From: Linnemannia hyalina
Taxonomy: Eukaryota; Mortierellomycota; Mortierellomycetes; Mortierellales; Mortierellaceae
DNA: 64,000 nt
Direction: 5' to 3'
NCBI GenBank assembly: GCA_019671135.1
Contig: JAHRHY010000001.1
Location: forward strand, 806,001-870,000
The notes under the pieces are model-generated. The model was not told where the DNA came from. It was given only the letters and a program-made list of their open reading frames with translations, and did not search any database. This document shows positions 49,701 through 60,308 of the stretch, piece by piece; within the stretch, counting starts at the first letter, position 1; every line of letters begins with the position of its first letter. A program made the translations under genes and the position numbers.

Positions 49701-52093
49701 GTCCACTTCCATCGCTCAGGTTGGACTGAGCAGGAACGAGAGTATCGATCGACTCTGTATCCGAGGGCAACTGATCCCATGCAAAACTAGCATTGTCCAT
49801 ACTGAGGGCGTACTCGTGCGAGGGCTCTGGAGGAGGGATAGGGCTGGAATCCTCGGCAAGCAAGAAGGCCTGGATACGCTTCAGAGCAATGTAGGCATCG
49901 ACCGTGACCGTGTAAGCGGAGGGGAGGACCATAAGTGGGGTGCGGAGGACGGTGAAGTAAGCAAGAGCGGGGAAAATGATGGCAGCCTCGAGCTGATGTC
50001 CGGTTGCGCCATAGAGAATAAACGTCAGTGCCGAAGCCATCACAGGCAGAGACTATGTATGCATGAAAAAATAAATGTGATAAATAATGTTAGACACGGC
50101 AATAGGAAGCAGATTTTCGTATCAAAGATCCATGACTGAGATTACTTACGGCAGAAGTGGCAGCGATGGCTCCGCGGATGTAAAGTAGACGAGCAACGTT
50201 TGCAAGCTCGCCCTTGCGGATCTCCGAGAGCTTCTCGAGGAACCTAAGGAGGAAGATGGAACAAATATTGTTAACTAATGGTCGGTACAGCTAGATAAGC
50301 GCTTGGACTTGTGTCGGAAAATGGCCCTCATCGACTTACTGAGACTCCCAGCTGAAGAACTTGATAACCTTGATACCTTGAAGGATCTCGGAGGTAAGGC
50401 GGATACGTTTATCTGTGAACTGGGAAGCTCTCTTGCGGACAGGTCCTAGTCTCGACATGGCCCAGGCCTGGATAGGATTGGCGAGGATGAGAAGCGCAGC
50501 TCCGAGTAGAGCGGGGGGTCCCATTAGGTGGATCAGCAACCCGATGACGACGACGGTATAGATAGGGACAGAGACGACGAGCATCATGGAGAGCAGGGCG
50601 GTATCGATACGACTGGTGTCGGTTGACATCAGGTTGACGACGCTTCCGTCGGGATAGATGAGGTGGGAACGGGCAGAGAGGGTGGTTGCCTTGCGGTAGA
50701 CCATGTTGATGAGGGCTGCGCGGAGATAGATGCCCATCTTGACGGAGCCCAAATTCCAACGTTGGTAGCAGATGTTTGTTGTGAGGGCGAGGGCGACCAT
50801 TCCGACGGCGAGACCGTATCCGTGCCAGGCGGGTGGAGGGGAGGAGGTATTTGAGGCATTGACGAAGTTGATGATCTGTTGTAGAGTGGAGTGGTAAAAA
50901 AGAAAGAGTAGGGGTGATGCGAGTGAGTGTGGGTAAATTGCCACGCGATGACGTTTGTGACTGGTCAGTTAAACTCAACGAAAGAACCACCATGGGAAAT
51001 TAAGCGCACAAAGGCAACAAAAAATAGCTCTAAGCCTAATAAAGTGCAGATGTGCTCCCTGAAGAAAAAGAACGCCCCGGAAGGAGGTGGTCTCGGCGCA
51101 CACCATCAATGAAGAAACGAAGAGGGCGAATGTATGCATACACATACGCACTCTCACCGCCAATCAAATCGAGTAACCGAGTACATTCCGGAGGGTGTTA
51201 CTGTACCTGTTGAAGGACAAGAGGATTACTGATCTGGCAAGCATCTGTTTGGGTTTTTTGTTCGCAAAGAAGCATGCCATTGCGGAACACAATTGAAGGA
51301 AGGTGAAGAGAGAAGGAGGAAGAGAAGAAAAGAGGGCATGAGTGGACGTGAACAAAAGGCAAGACATCGAGTCAATTTTTATGGTCATGTTCTGGATCTG
51401 AGCCAAAGAAAAGGGAGGACATCGTTCTATTTTTTTTCTTTGTCTTTGTCTTTGTCTTTGTGTGCATAATATTTGTTTTTGTTTTGTTTTTTTCATCTTC
51501 TAATCTGAGAGGTAGTTTTACCCGGATGGGCTTGACTTTTACACAATAATGACAAACCAAACACAAAACAGCAAACAAATAAAAGCATCCATTAGTTTAC
51601 CTCCCAACTCCATGCCAATGATACAGGAATAATACCTCCTCCAAAAGGTAATCACAACAGCCCTCAATAGCGAAGGCTCCTTGCCCTTCCTATTCGCACG
51701 CTGCTTCTCGGCAATCCAGTTCTCCGTCAACGCATGGCCCAGAAAACCGGCCTTGTCACGGTCGAGCATCTCGTACAGATCGTCCTCCTCGATTCGCTTC
51801 TTGTAACCGCGCCAGAAGAACCCGTTGAGCCACCAGAGAGAGACCCTGCTGGGTAACCAGGCAGTGTTCTCGGGCGAGTATGGACCCTTTTTGAAGATCC
51901 GTTGAATCCCTCCGAACTCGTCATCTTCTTCTGTATCATCAACCTTCTTTGATAATGATCCCTCGTCCCCGTTCTTCTCTGGCGCTGCCTTCCCCAGACC
52001 TGGAATTGCAGGATCTGGTGAAGGGGTTGTCAAAGTAGAATTAGGGGAAGGAAGACTATCTACTTGGACTGTGGTACTTGTTTTTTCGTTCAT
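46734..52093 (-). CDS. ABCC-type multidrug-resistance ABC transporter
   Basis: Full-length ABC exporter of the ABCC (MRP/Yor1) family without TMD0. Eight exons (51601-52093, 51207-51244, 50340-50875, 50150-50243, 48701-50052, 48362-48601, 47002-48267, 46734-46878) total 4164 nt, 1387 aa, all phases closing. TMD1 runs from residue 130 to about 430. NBD1 has Walker A GPVGSGKSS (531-539), signature LSGGQKARLSLARSVY and Walker B VIMDDPLSAVDAHVG. TMD2 lies at about 830-1100, then NBD2 with Walker A GRTGAGKSS, signature LSVGQRQLVCLSRALL and Walker B VVVLDEATASVDMATD, and H-loop VAHR. In NBD1 the residue after the Walker B Asp is Asp, not Glu (DDPLS), so that site is the degenerate one, normal for ABCC proteins. 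Glutathione conjugates or drugs are likely substrates, inferred from the family. Confidence 0.95.
51434..51464. repeat. TTTGTC hexamer repeat in an ABC transporter intron
   Basis: About four copies of CTTTGT within intron 1 (51245-51600). Confidence 0.75.
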
Positions 52094-55000
52094 GGGGCAA
52101 ACAATGAGAATATGAAAAGCGTGAGTGAAAATGAGAAGCTAAAAAAAAATAGTTGGTTCTAAAGTAGTGTGGAAGGGGAGGGTGAATGAGTGAATTCAAC
52201 AAGGGGATGATGGCGTAAAGTGCAGAGGAGGAGGGGAGAAAGGTAGGGGTAAAGAGAAGGAAGAAGGGGGGGAAACGACAGAGGAGGAGGGATTGAGCCC
52301 TCTTTTATTCTCTTCTGCCACTGTTTTCATTTGACACCCGAGGTGGATGTTTGCCTCTTTTGGCAGCTTGAGAGGGAGGAGTGAAAGGAAGGAGCTGCCT
52401 GTGAAAAAATAAAGTTGCCCTCTTATTACTCTTCCTTGTCTTCCTGTTTTCTATTCCACCCTTCTCAATGAAAGGCTGCATGGTCCAACAGCCAATTGCG
52501 ATGGATTCTTGACATACATCCGCACTGATGGATGCCTCGTTTGGTGCTGTTAACAGTATCATTGCGCTCCCCCAAAAAGGTGTGTATTTTCCCGACTCTC
52601 TTATGTTGATTTTGAGGAAGAACTCTTATGGACTCTGACAGGCTGACTGGCTCGGACCCCAATCGTCAACCCCTGTCCTGTGCCTGACTCTGGACCTGGG
52701 TTGAGATCTGGTTGGTCCGGATAAACACGCCTGATGTCCGTAAACAGTAAAGAACAACAAACACAAACACAACAACACCACAACCACACACACATACAAT
52801 AAGTTCTCTTGCGCCTAGCCTCCCCAATATCACACACAAAATAAGACGCCATGGATGGACCTTCTTGTGTACTTATAAAACACAAATAGACCTTGTTCGT
52901 CCACGTCTCTGATGAACAACAAGTGATGACCGCATTCATGTTGCACAACAGAACACTCGTTCTCTGCCCCTTGTCCAGATCACCCTTTTCCACAGGTTAC
53001 CCTCTCTTTACCTTCGGTTGTCTATTTACCCTTGGCCTGTTCTCAACCCCTAGTGGATCGCAGTGTCATTTCAAAGACCCTGCGCAGCAACGCAGAGTTC
53101 TGCATATTGGATGTACACCACCGTTTGTTCTTTTTTTTTTGTTAGCCTCTCACCCACTCACTCTCGCAATCTCGCACTCTCTCCCCTCTCAGATCCGAAA
53201 ACTGCGAGTGAAGGGCGAGGGTTCTGCTCACTGGCAACACGCTTATCAGTGCCGCGCGCGTTCATGGTTGATATGTGTTCTGTTCATCATGACTCACCCG
53301 CGCACGTCAAACGAGACTCAGACAGTCTGTCTCACAAATGGAATCGATCTAGGCAACTCTTGTCTCAATTAAAGTAATAAAGAATGGCTGTGGCTGCAAA
53401 TGCCTGTCTACCTGCTTCGCTCGCACCAGGGTTTCTTAGGGCATGGCTCTCGATCACAGAGAAAGGGCAAAATGGTTTATCCCCCTTTTCCCGTGGACGA
53501 CTACATACATGAGCAAAGCAAAAAAATGTTTAAGAGTTGTAACTTGTGGAGGATCTGGGCCCACTCGGTTATGGTGTAGAGGGGCCCCCTATTCAGTTTA
53601 GCCGTGTTTACCCTTGGCACGAACACCAACGTGTCGCATCACCGATTGACCACTCAAGCATGTATACAGCTATAGCGGAATATCTAAGCTAGGAAGATAG
53701 GAAAAAACAATAACGCGTTCTTGTCCATAATATGCCCTAGTCAACTATCCTTGCAAGACCCTCCGGGGATATGACATTGCCTTTTTTATTTTTGGATACC
53801 CTTCGCTCACTCTCCTCCTTCTAACAATATCTCTTGCTCAGGCACTAGCCGAGAAATGAGGGCCCCTTCTTTTTAGCATTAACAAGAGAAAGAAAAAATG
53901 TATTGCTCAAGATACGGCTATATAGGATACATGCCACAAAAAGTTATTAATTGCCTCCCCTCTCCCTTCCTCCATGCGACCAACGAAGAAAAAAAAAAAA
54001 AAAAAAAAAGCTAAGAGTTTAACTCAAACCCACATGCCCGCCCTTTCCCCCTCCCTACCTCCTTAGGAGAATGCAAATATCTCAAGAATACAAGAGTCAT
54101 TCTTCTCCTTGTCCCTCCTTGTGCCTATCCTTCCCCCTAAAAAATGATTGAGAGAGGGGAAAAGTGAGAGGAAGAAAGAGTGGGAGAGAGAGAGTTGTCC
54201 GGTGCCCAAGGTTGCACAGGGCCATACAAAAAAACAACGTATTATTCAGTCTTTCTAGGAGACACGAACGAACGCAGGAGGCAAATTGGATTTGATAAAG
54301 AAGCCTTGTTTCTTTGTGAGTAAGTATCCCTTTGGGTTGCCAGGGGAATATAAAAAAATGCGGGAGAGCGTGAAAGAAAAGACGACAGAGAAGGGGCACA
54401 GAAAGAAAAAAAAAAGCAAGGGAGGATCATGGAGGGGATGAAAGGAAAAGACAAGGAGCAGGCAAAGTGCGTCTTTGTCGATTCGTACAGGAGGATCGCA
54501 GGAGCCAGGAGCGAGAGCGTGTTAGATCGTTTAGGTTCAATTTGAGAAATTGGAAAAAAGGAGGAAGATGGGCAGATCATACATGAGAGCAGTCTGTTCT
54601 TTTGTACGCTATGTCAGCTTTCGGACATGTTCAAAGGATTGGACAAACAAATTAGATACGTTAGTGTTCGCAATGGTAGCCCATGCTGTTACGTCTGTGA
54701 TGGTTATTGACAATAGCCGACCGATAGAATGCCAGATGGATGGAGACAAGGTGAAAGGCGAAGAATGACAAGGGAGACAGAGGAAGAGATAGAAAGGAAA
54801 AAAATTAGTAGAGATGGGCGATAACCACACTAAGAGAGAGAGAGAGCCACACGATAGAACGGCTGAATGGAGTTGCCTAGTTACGAACCGTATCCTAACT
54901 AGCTCGCCACCTCTTGACAAGGAGATCCGCTTATTTGTTTCACGGTTATGTTCAGTCAGTTGGGTTCAGGTGGAGCTCCCAACGGAAGATCACAGTTAAC

Positions 55001-56345
55001 GTTATCCAAGCACAGAGCAAAACCTTGACCACAAAGAAAAGCGCGCACGCTAAACCGGCAAGCGTGCAACGTGTTTTATTCCTCCTTATTCGGACTAACA
55101 GACAGTTTCTCGTTCTTGTTTATGTCTATTGTGTTTAGATATCAGCGACATGTCAAGTAGGATAAGGAAATGGAGCATGCAAATACGAACTCTCAGTATA
55201 CAACAACACTCGCACGCGAGTCCAACACAACAAGGGCCACGGACAAAAATAAGGGGACACCTCCTGCTCGCGTTGACTTTCAATTGCTTGCCAAAGAATA
55301 CTTTTCAACTTTACGTAGGGAGAGAGAGAGAGATGACCCAATCAGTCCGGATGTGTCTTGGTTGTCGAATACAGCGACTGGTCCGAAACTGAGCGACGGA
55401 TCAAGGGACATCCTGCATGCATGCTATACAAGTAGCTACCACCAACAATCACGCAAAACAAAAAAACGAAATACACGGACCTAGCAACCGTAGTTCTCCA
55501 TCAAGCTAGTGGGCAAAATGGTGCTACTAAACGAATCAAAAGCATGCCATCGAGGCATCTTTGTGTCCAACAGCGAAAAGTTGGACGAGTGCGCACCCGA
55601 AGAAGAGAAGAACGGAAAAAGACAAATAAAGTTGTCGTCGCCCCGTGTTCTTCGTGTCCCCTTTGCTCTCTGGCCATTCCACCCCCTTACTACCTTCTAT
55701 TATTTTTTTGTGTGCCGCACCCCTCTTCTTTTGCCTATATGCCCTCTCCCCTTGTTTTTTCGTCCTTGTATCTATCTCCCATCCTTAGACCACCATCTGC
55801 TGCTACACTAGTTGCACCAGGTTACTAGCGTATATCCACAAACATGTCTATGGCGTTCGTTCGTTCGGTCGTTCCATGTCCGCTGCCCTGAGCGTTTGTT
55901 GTCCTACTGGTCCATCGATTTGAGAGCCATTTTTTCTCCTTCTGTCCTGCCTCATTGCTGCTAAACAGACACCTCCTGCGATCATAACCCCCTTGCTTTA
56001 CTTTTACTTTTACTCGCTTACTTACTTACTTACTTTCCTCTATCTTTCTCGCTCTCATACTGTCTCCTCAGTAGCTCCTTCTCATACTCGGTTCCCAGGC
56101 AGAAGCTCCGACTAGGAAGTAAGCAAAGAAAAAAAAAGGAGGGAACCTTGTATAAATACCAGACCATACCCCGCCTCCAAAAAAAGTTCTTCAGCGATCA
56201 CTTCCAGCTTCATTCCACTCCACAACAACAACAAACACCCAAACCCATTCCCAACTACCCAACCCAACCACCTACCTCTTCGCTCCCCTTCCTACACAAC
56301 CTTTCCCTAACCCTTCACCACCCACCCCAACCTCACTTAATCAAC
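52094..56345. other. 4.3-kb gap, no gene supported
   Basis: The 52100-52300 part is A/G-rich, the promoter of the ABC gene. The rest has only short frames without domains or splice structure. A run of A lies at about 53988-54009. The last 400 bp hold C/T-rich sequence and the TATA box of the first secreted paralogue. Confidence 0.5.
56151..56158 (+). promoter_or_regulatory. TATA box TATAAATA of secreted paralogue 1
   Basis: TATAAATA 195 bp before the ATG, followed by ACCAGACCAT and a shared leader with paralogue 2. Confidence 0.7.
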
Positions 56346-57314
56346 ATGAAGTTCACATCCGCCATCATTGCCCTCTCTGCCGTCGCCGCCTTGGTCCAGG
56401 CCGGAGCTCCTTCGCTCCCTCTCACAGACGCCGCTAAGCTACCCGGTAGCCCTGTCAATCTCTCTACCAAGCGCGGTCTCCCTATCGTTGCTGCCCCTCC
56501 CGGCGCCGCTCAGGCTATCAACACTGCCACTGAGCCTATCATTAATGAAGTTGGTAGTGTCGTCCCTTTCGGAACTGCTCCTACGGTCGAAAAGCGCGGT
56601 GCCAAGGCCAACGTCAATGTTGATGCCAAGATTGAGGCTGAGATTCAGGCCGCCGTCAAGCTTATCCTCAATGCCGTCGCTGACATCGAGGTCAAGGCTG
56701 AACTTGTTGCTCAGGTTCTTGCCAAGGTCAAGGCCAACTTGAAGGTCGTCGTTGATGCTGCTCTTGAAGCTAAGCTCAAGGGTACGTTATTTGGGGTGAA
56801 CTGTCGAACATCTGGCTGTGCATTCCTTGTACTCCACTGTTCTCTACATTTTCTCGACGTATTCACCTAATCGTATATTTAATCATTCTGCTTCTATTCA
56901 ACGAAATTAGCTGCAATCACGGCCATCGTTGATGCCCATGTCAACCTCAATGTCCTCGCTGACATCAAAGCCAAGGTCGACGCCAAGGTCGAGGCTGCCC
57001 TCGGCCTTGTTGTCAAGGCCGATGTTGATGTCGTCGCCAAGGTTGCTGCCAAGGTCACAGCCGATATTACCGCTGATATTGCCGTCCAGCTCAAGGCTAT
57101 CGTTGCTGCCATCAATGTTGATGTCAAGGGTATCAAGGCTATCATTAAGGCCAACGCAAACGTCCTCGCCCTTGCCAATGTTAACGCAATTGTCAAGCTC
57201 AACCTGGATATCCAGGCCGTGATCAAGGCCCTCCTCAACGTCGTCATCAAAGCTAAGATCGATGCCGCCGTCAACGTCGCCCTCGGCATCAATGCCAAGG
57301 TCAATGTCAACTAA
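56346..57314 (+). CDS. secreted Kex2-processed Ala/Val/Lys-repetitive protein, paralogue 1
   Basis: Two exons, 56346-56781 and 56911-57314, 840 nt, 279 aa. Signal peptide at 1-19 (MKFTSAIIALSAVAALVQA). Two dibasic KR sites at 42-43 and 83-84 cut off a leader and a 39-residue Pro/Ala-rich peptide. The remaining 195 residues are built of very few amino acids: mainly Ala, Val, Lys, Asn, Asp, Ile and Leu, with no Cys, Pro, Trp, Tyr, Phe, Met, Arg or Ser. Hydrophobic and charged residues alternate with short periods (for example KVDAKVEAALGLVVKADV), which could form long amphipathic helices or strands. Codons are strongly C-ending, a sign of high expression. No family recognised. Intron phase and place match paralogue 2. 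The 66 codons upstream of the ATG contain leader sequence, including the TATA box. Confidence 0.82.
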
Positions 57315-58802
57315 AAAAAAAAAGACTTTACCTCCGCGCTTCCTCAGCGGGACATGACAAGCAGCAGCACCACAAGTACTAGCATTTTTTTATATCTAGC
57401 ACACCCTCATCTATCTTATTTAATGGTCGCATTTCCCAACCTTTTTCTCCATCTGTGCGTTTTCTCGCGCATTGACCTGTATTAAAAATAATACCTTACA
57501 AACAATTACAATCTAAGTTTGTCTCTTTATTTCATGTGCCAGCGAATTGAAATCCTTTCAGTGGAAGTATGAACTCATATTGTGCCTGAGCAGATCAGAC
57601 GTTTTTTTCATCACGTTTGACAAGTGAAATCGAAGATGTGGCCGTGCCACCCTTTTTTTTCTCGGTCTGTGCGTTCCGTTGGACGAAAAAAAAAAGAACC
57701 CCTTTCAACGCGTTTTTCTTTTTCTCTGATTGATATGATCACTGATCATGTTAAACTTATGACGATTTTCGTTCTTTGGGTGGATGAAGGCGTGGCGAGT
57801 TGTGTCCTTAAGGCTCTGCAATCGGTCCGGTCATCAAGTTTTTGGAGGACATCAAGCACAATCGAGCCCAACATAATCAAAATCTTCACATGAAATAAAA
57901 AACATATCCTTTCCCATCGCCCATCGTTCTTATCACTTATCCTCCTAGCAAAGACCTCACGTCTCAGTGATTGGCACCTTGTGCGATGGTGCAAAAAATA
58001 TATGTATGTGTATGAGTGTCAATGTGTAGTGTCCAGTCTGAGCCCCTTGCCCCACCCTCCGCTCTTTTTGTGTCTCTTGTCTCTTCTCTACCACAATCCT
58101 CCCTTTACTGCCTCTCAACTACCTAAACAATGAAAGATTTTTTTGGTTTGAGGGACGGATGTCAATGGGGATGGGGCTGATTGGTTGTTGCATTCGAGGG
58201 CATGTCAGTTTCGGCTTATTCTTTTCTTTTTTTTTGCCTGTTCGCGAACGATGCCCGACTTCGTTTCTGTTCCAACGTCTGTTATGGTTCGAACCATTCA
58301 TTGGATATGGCACACACTCAAGATAAAAATCATCATAGCAAGAAGATGAGGCTTGGTGACTCAAGTCAGTAAGCAAGCAATACATGTTAGATTGAACCCG
58401 GAAGACGTTTCTTATCGTGGTAGGCAGTTGAATATAAGCATTCCTTACGTTTTTTTTCTGTCTCTATTCGTGGTATTTTGCTGAACCTGTCCGCTAGCGA
58501 AAATGAAATAACGGGGTGCATCTGTCGAGGGGAAGCTAATCAGGGGAGTAAGGATGGGAAAGGTAAGGGGGGCAAAAGAGACACCAGAAGTAAATATAAA
58601 TTTTGTGTTCAACCCATCGGCCCCCTTCTCACCTGCCTACCCCGTTTTTCTTTCTCTCTTTTTCGCTCCATCTCCTTATTGCCTACCCCTCTCCCACATT
58701 CGCCCTTTATCTTTCTTTTTCTCTTTTTTGCATGTCGCCAATGTGGGTCAAAATGGTGTGTATATTGGCCGAAACATCAAACGCCACACTTCCGCTTCCC
58801 CT

Positions 58803-58870
58803 CCCCTCAACTCGGCCGCTTTCCTCCCCTCAACTCGGCCGCTTCCCTCCCCTCAATTCGGCCCCTCCCT
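58803..58870 (+). repeat. 23-bp minisatellite, three copies
   Basis: Units at 58803-58825, 58826-58848 and 58849-58870: CCCCTCAACTCGGCCGCTTT-type with one to three differences; the third is 22 bp. Confidence 0.9.
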
Positions 58871-58910
58871 CATTCCTTCTGCTTCTTGTATCACCCTTTC
58901 TCGCATTGCT

Positions 58911-58940
58911 CCCCCCCCCCCCCCCCTCTCTCTCTCTCTC
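58911..58940 (+). repeat. C16 run plus CT dinucleotide repeat
   Basis: Sixteen C (58911-58926) then CT repeated to 58940, within the promoter of paralogue 2. Confidence 0.9.
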
Positions 58941-59099
58941 GCTCTTGCAACCTTTCAACCAAACTCGCTTCACATTCTCAAAGATCGTGGTCCAGACTTG
59001 GACTTTAGAAGGGGCTCTATCTGGATGCCAAAGGAATGCGCGAGTAACACGAACCCAGGTACTAGTCCCAAAAAAAAAAAGGGAGAAGAGCAACCTTTG

Positions 59100-59107
59100 C
59101 ATAAATA
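59100..59107 (+). promoter_or_regulatory. TATA-position octamer CATAAATA of paralogue 2
   Basis: Homologous to the TATAAATA of paralogue 1, first base T replaced by C. The following ACCAGACCAT and the CTTCAGCGATC leader are shared. Confidence 0.65.
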
Positions 59108-59263
59108 CCAGACCATGTCCCGCTCAAAAAAAAGTTCTTCAGCGATCTCTTCCAGCTTCACAACTCCACTCCACTCCACAACAACACCCCAACCCAACCC
59201 AACCTAATCCAACCCACTCGCCTCTTTTCGCTCCCATTCCTCACAATACCCCTTCCAATCAAA

Positions 59264-60308
59264 ATGAAGTTCATCTCTGCAATCGTCGCCTTCTCTGCCA
59301 TCGCCGCCTTGGTCCAGGCCGTACCTGTTGTGAACTCTGCCGCAATTACAGAAACCGCTCAGAAAGCCACTGGAAACCCCATAGGCACCGCTCAGGAAGC
59401 CACTGGAAACCCCATAGGCACCGCTGAGAAGATCATTGGCCTCGCTGCCAAGCGCAGCCTCCAGGCTCCTGGTCTTTCCTCCGAGTCAGGTCTGACCAAG
59501 CCTCTTTCCGTCTCCCAACCCAGAGATGTCGTCAAGCGCGATGTCAAGGCCAATGCTAATGCTGATGTCGAGATTAAGGCCAAGATCAACGCCATCATCA
59601 ACGCTTACATCCATGCTCTCGTCGACGTCAAGGTCAAGGTCAACTTGGCTGCCAAGGTCCTCGCCGCGATCAAAGCCAAGGTGGGCGTTCAAATCACTAA
59701 TAAGCTGGAGCTCGAGATCTTGGGTAAGTTGTTCACCGCCAGGATGATGGTGACCCGACTCTGTGTGCTCCTCCTTTGTGTTCTTACTTGTGACACATTC
59801 ATTCCAGCGCGCGTGCCCATTCTAACCCTTGCCACGTTTTGTCAACTTCTTGTAAATAGCTGCCATCAAGCTCGCCATCAATGCCCACGTCAACGTCAAG
59901 GCCATCGCTGGCATTAATGCCGAGATCGATGCTATCCTCAAGCTCGTTGCCAATGCCAACGTCAACGCTGTCGTTGATGTCGCCGCCAAGGCTGTTGTCG
60001 ATATCGACGCTCTGATTGCCCTCAAGGTCGAGGCTATTGTTGCCAAGGTCAACGTCAGTGCCCTCGTCAACGTCAAGGCCGCCATCAATGTCGCCATCAA
60101 GGCCGCCATCAAGGCCAACATCAAGGCCGACGTCGACCTCTACGTCCTCGCCCTTGCCAAGATCGAGGCGGCCATTGTCAACGTCAAGTTGGACGTCAAC
60201 GCCTTGGTCAAGGTTGCCCTTGTCGATATCCACGCTCTTGTTAACATCAAGACCGATATCCAGGCCCTCGTTGACCTCAAGCTCAACGCCAGCGCCAAGG
60301 TCAACTAA
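59264..60308 (+). CDS. secreted Kex2-processed Ala/Val/Lys-repetitive protein, paralogue 2
   Basis: Two exons, 59264-59723 and 59860-60308, 909 nt, 302 aa. Signal peptide MKFISAIVAFSAIAALVQA, nearly identical to paralogue 1. The propeptide has two tandem 11-residue units (KATGNPIGTAQ, EATGNPIGTAE), coded by a 33-bp repeat at 59372-59434. KR sites at 63-64 and 91-92 free a 26-residue Ser/Pro-rich peptide. The last 210 residues are again Ala/Val/Lys/Asn/Asp/Ile/Leu with no Cys, Pro, Trp, Phe, Met or Arg and only two Tyr. The intron sits at the same place and phase as in paralogue 1, and 5' leader and 3' UTR sequences are also alike. So this is a tandem duplication of a whole transcription unit. 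Confidence 0.82.
59372..59434 (+). repeat. 33-bp coding tandem repeat in the propeptide
   Basis: Two near-identical units GCCACTGGAAACCCCATAGG plus flank, coding ATGNPIGTA twice. Absent from paralogue 1. Confidence 0.85.

Larger units (their letters stand above)
57315..59263. other. spacer between the tandem secreted paralogues
   Basis: Contains the 3' UTR of paralogue 1 and the promoter of paralogue 2. A 23-bp minisatellite is at 58803-58870 and a C16 run with a CT repeat at 58911-58940. No further gene recognised. Confidence 0.5.

Noticed and set aside
54060..54770. Possible gene in the 4.3-kb gap upstream of the secreted paralogue
   Set aside because: Frames are composed of Phe/Ser/Leu or Arg/Lys low complexity and follow A/G-rich or C/T-rich DNA; no homology or splice pattern.
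58255..58310. tRNA-like GGTTCGAACC motif
   Set aside because: No matching acceptor or D-arm sequence and no anticodon stem could be fitted around it.
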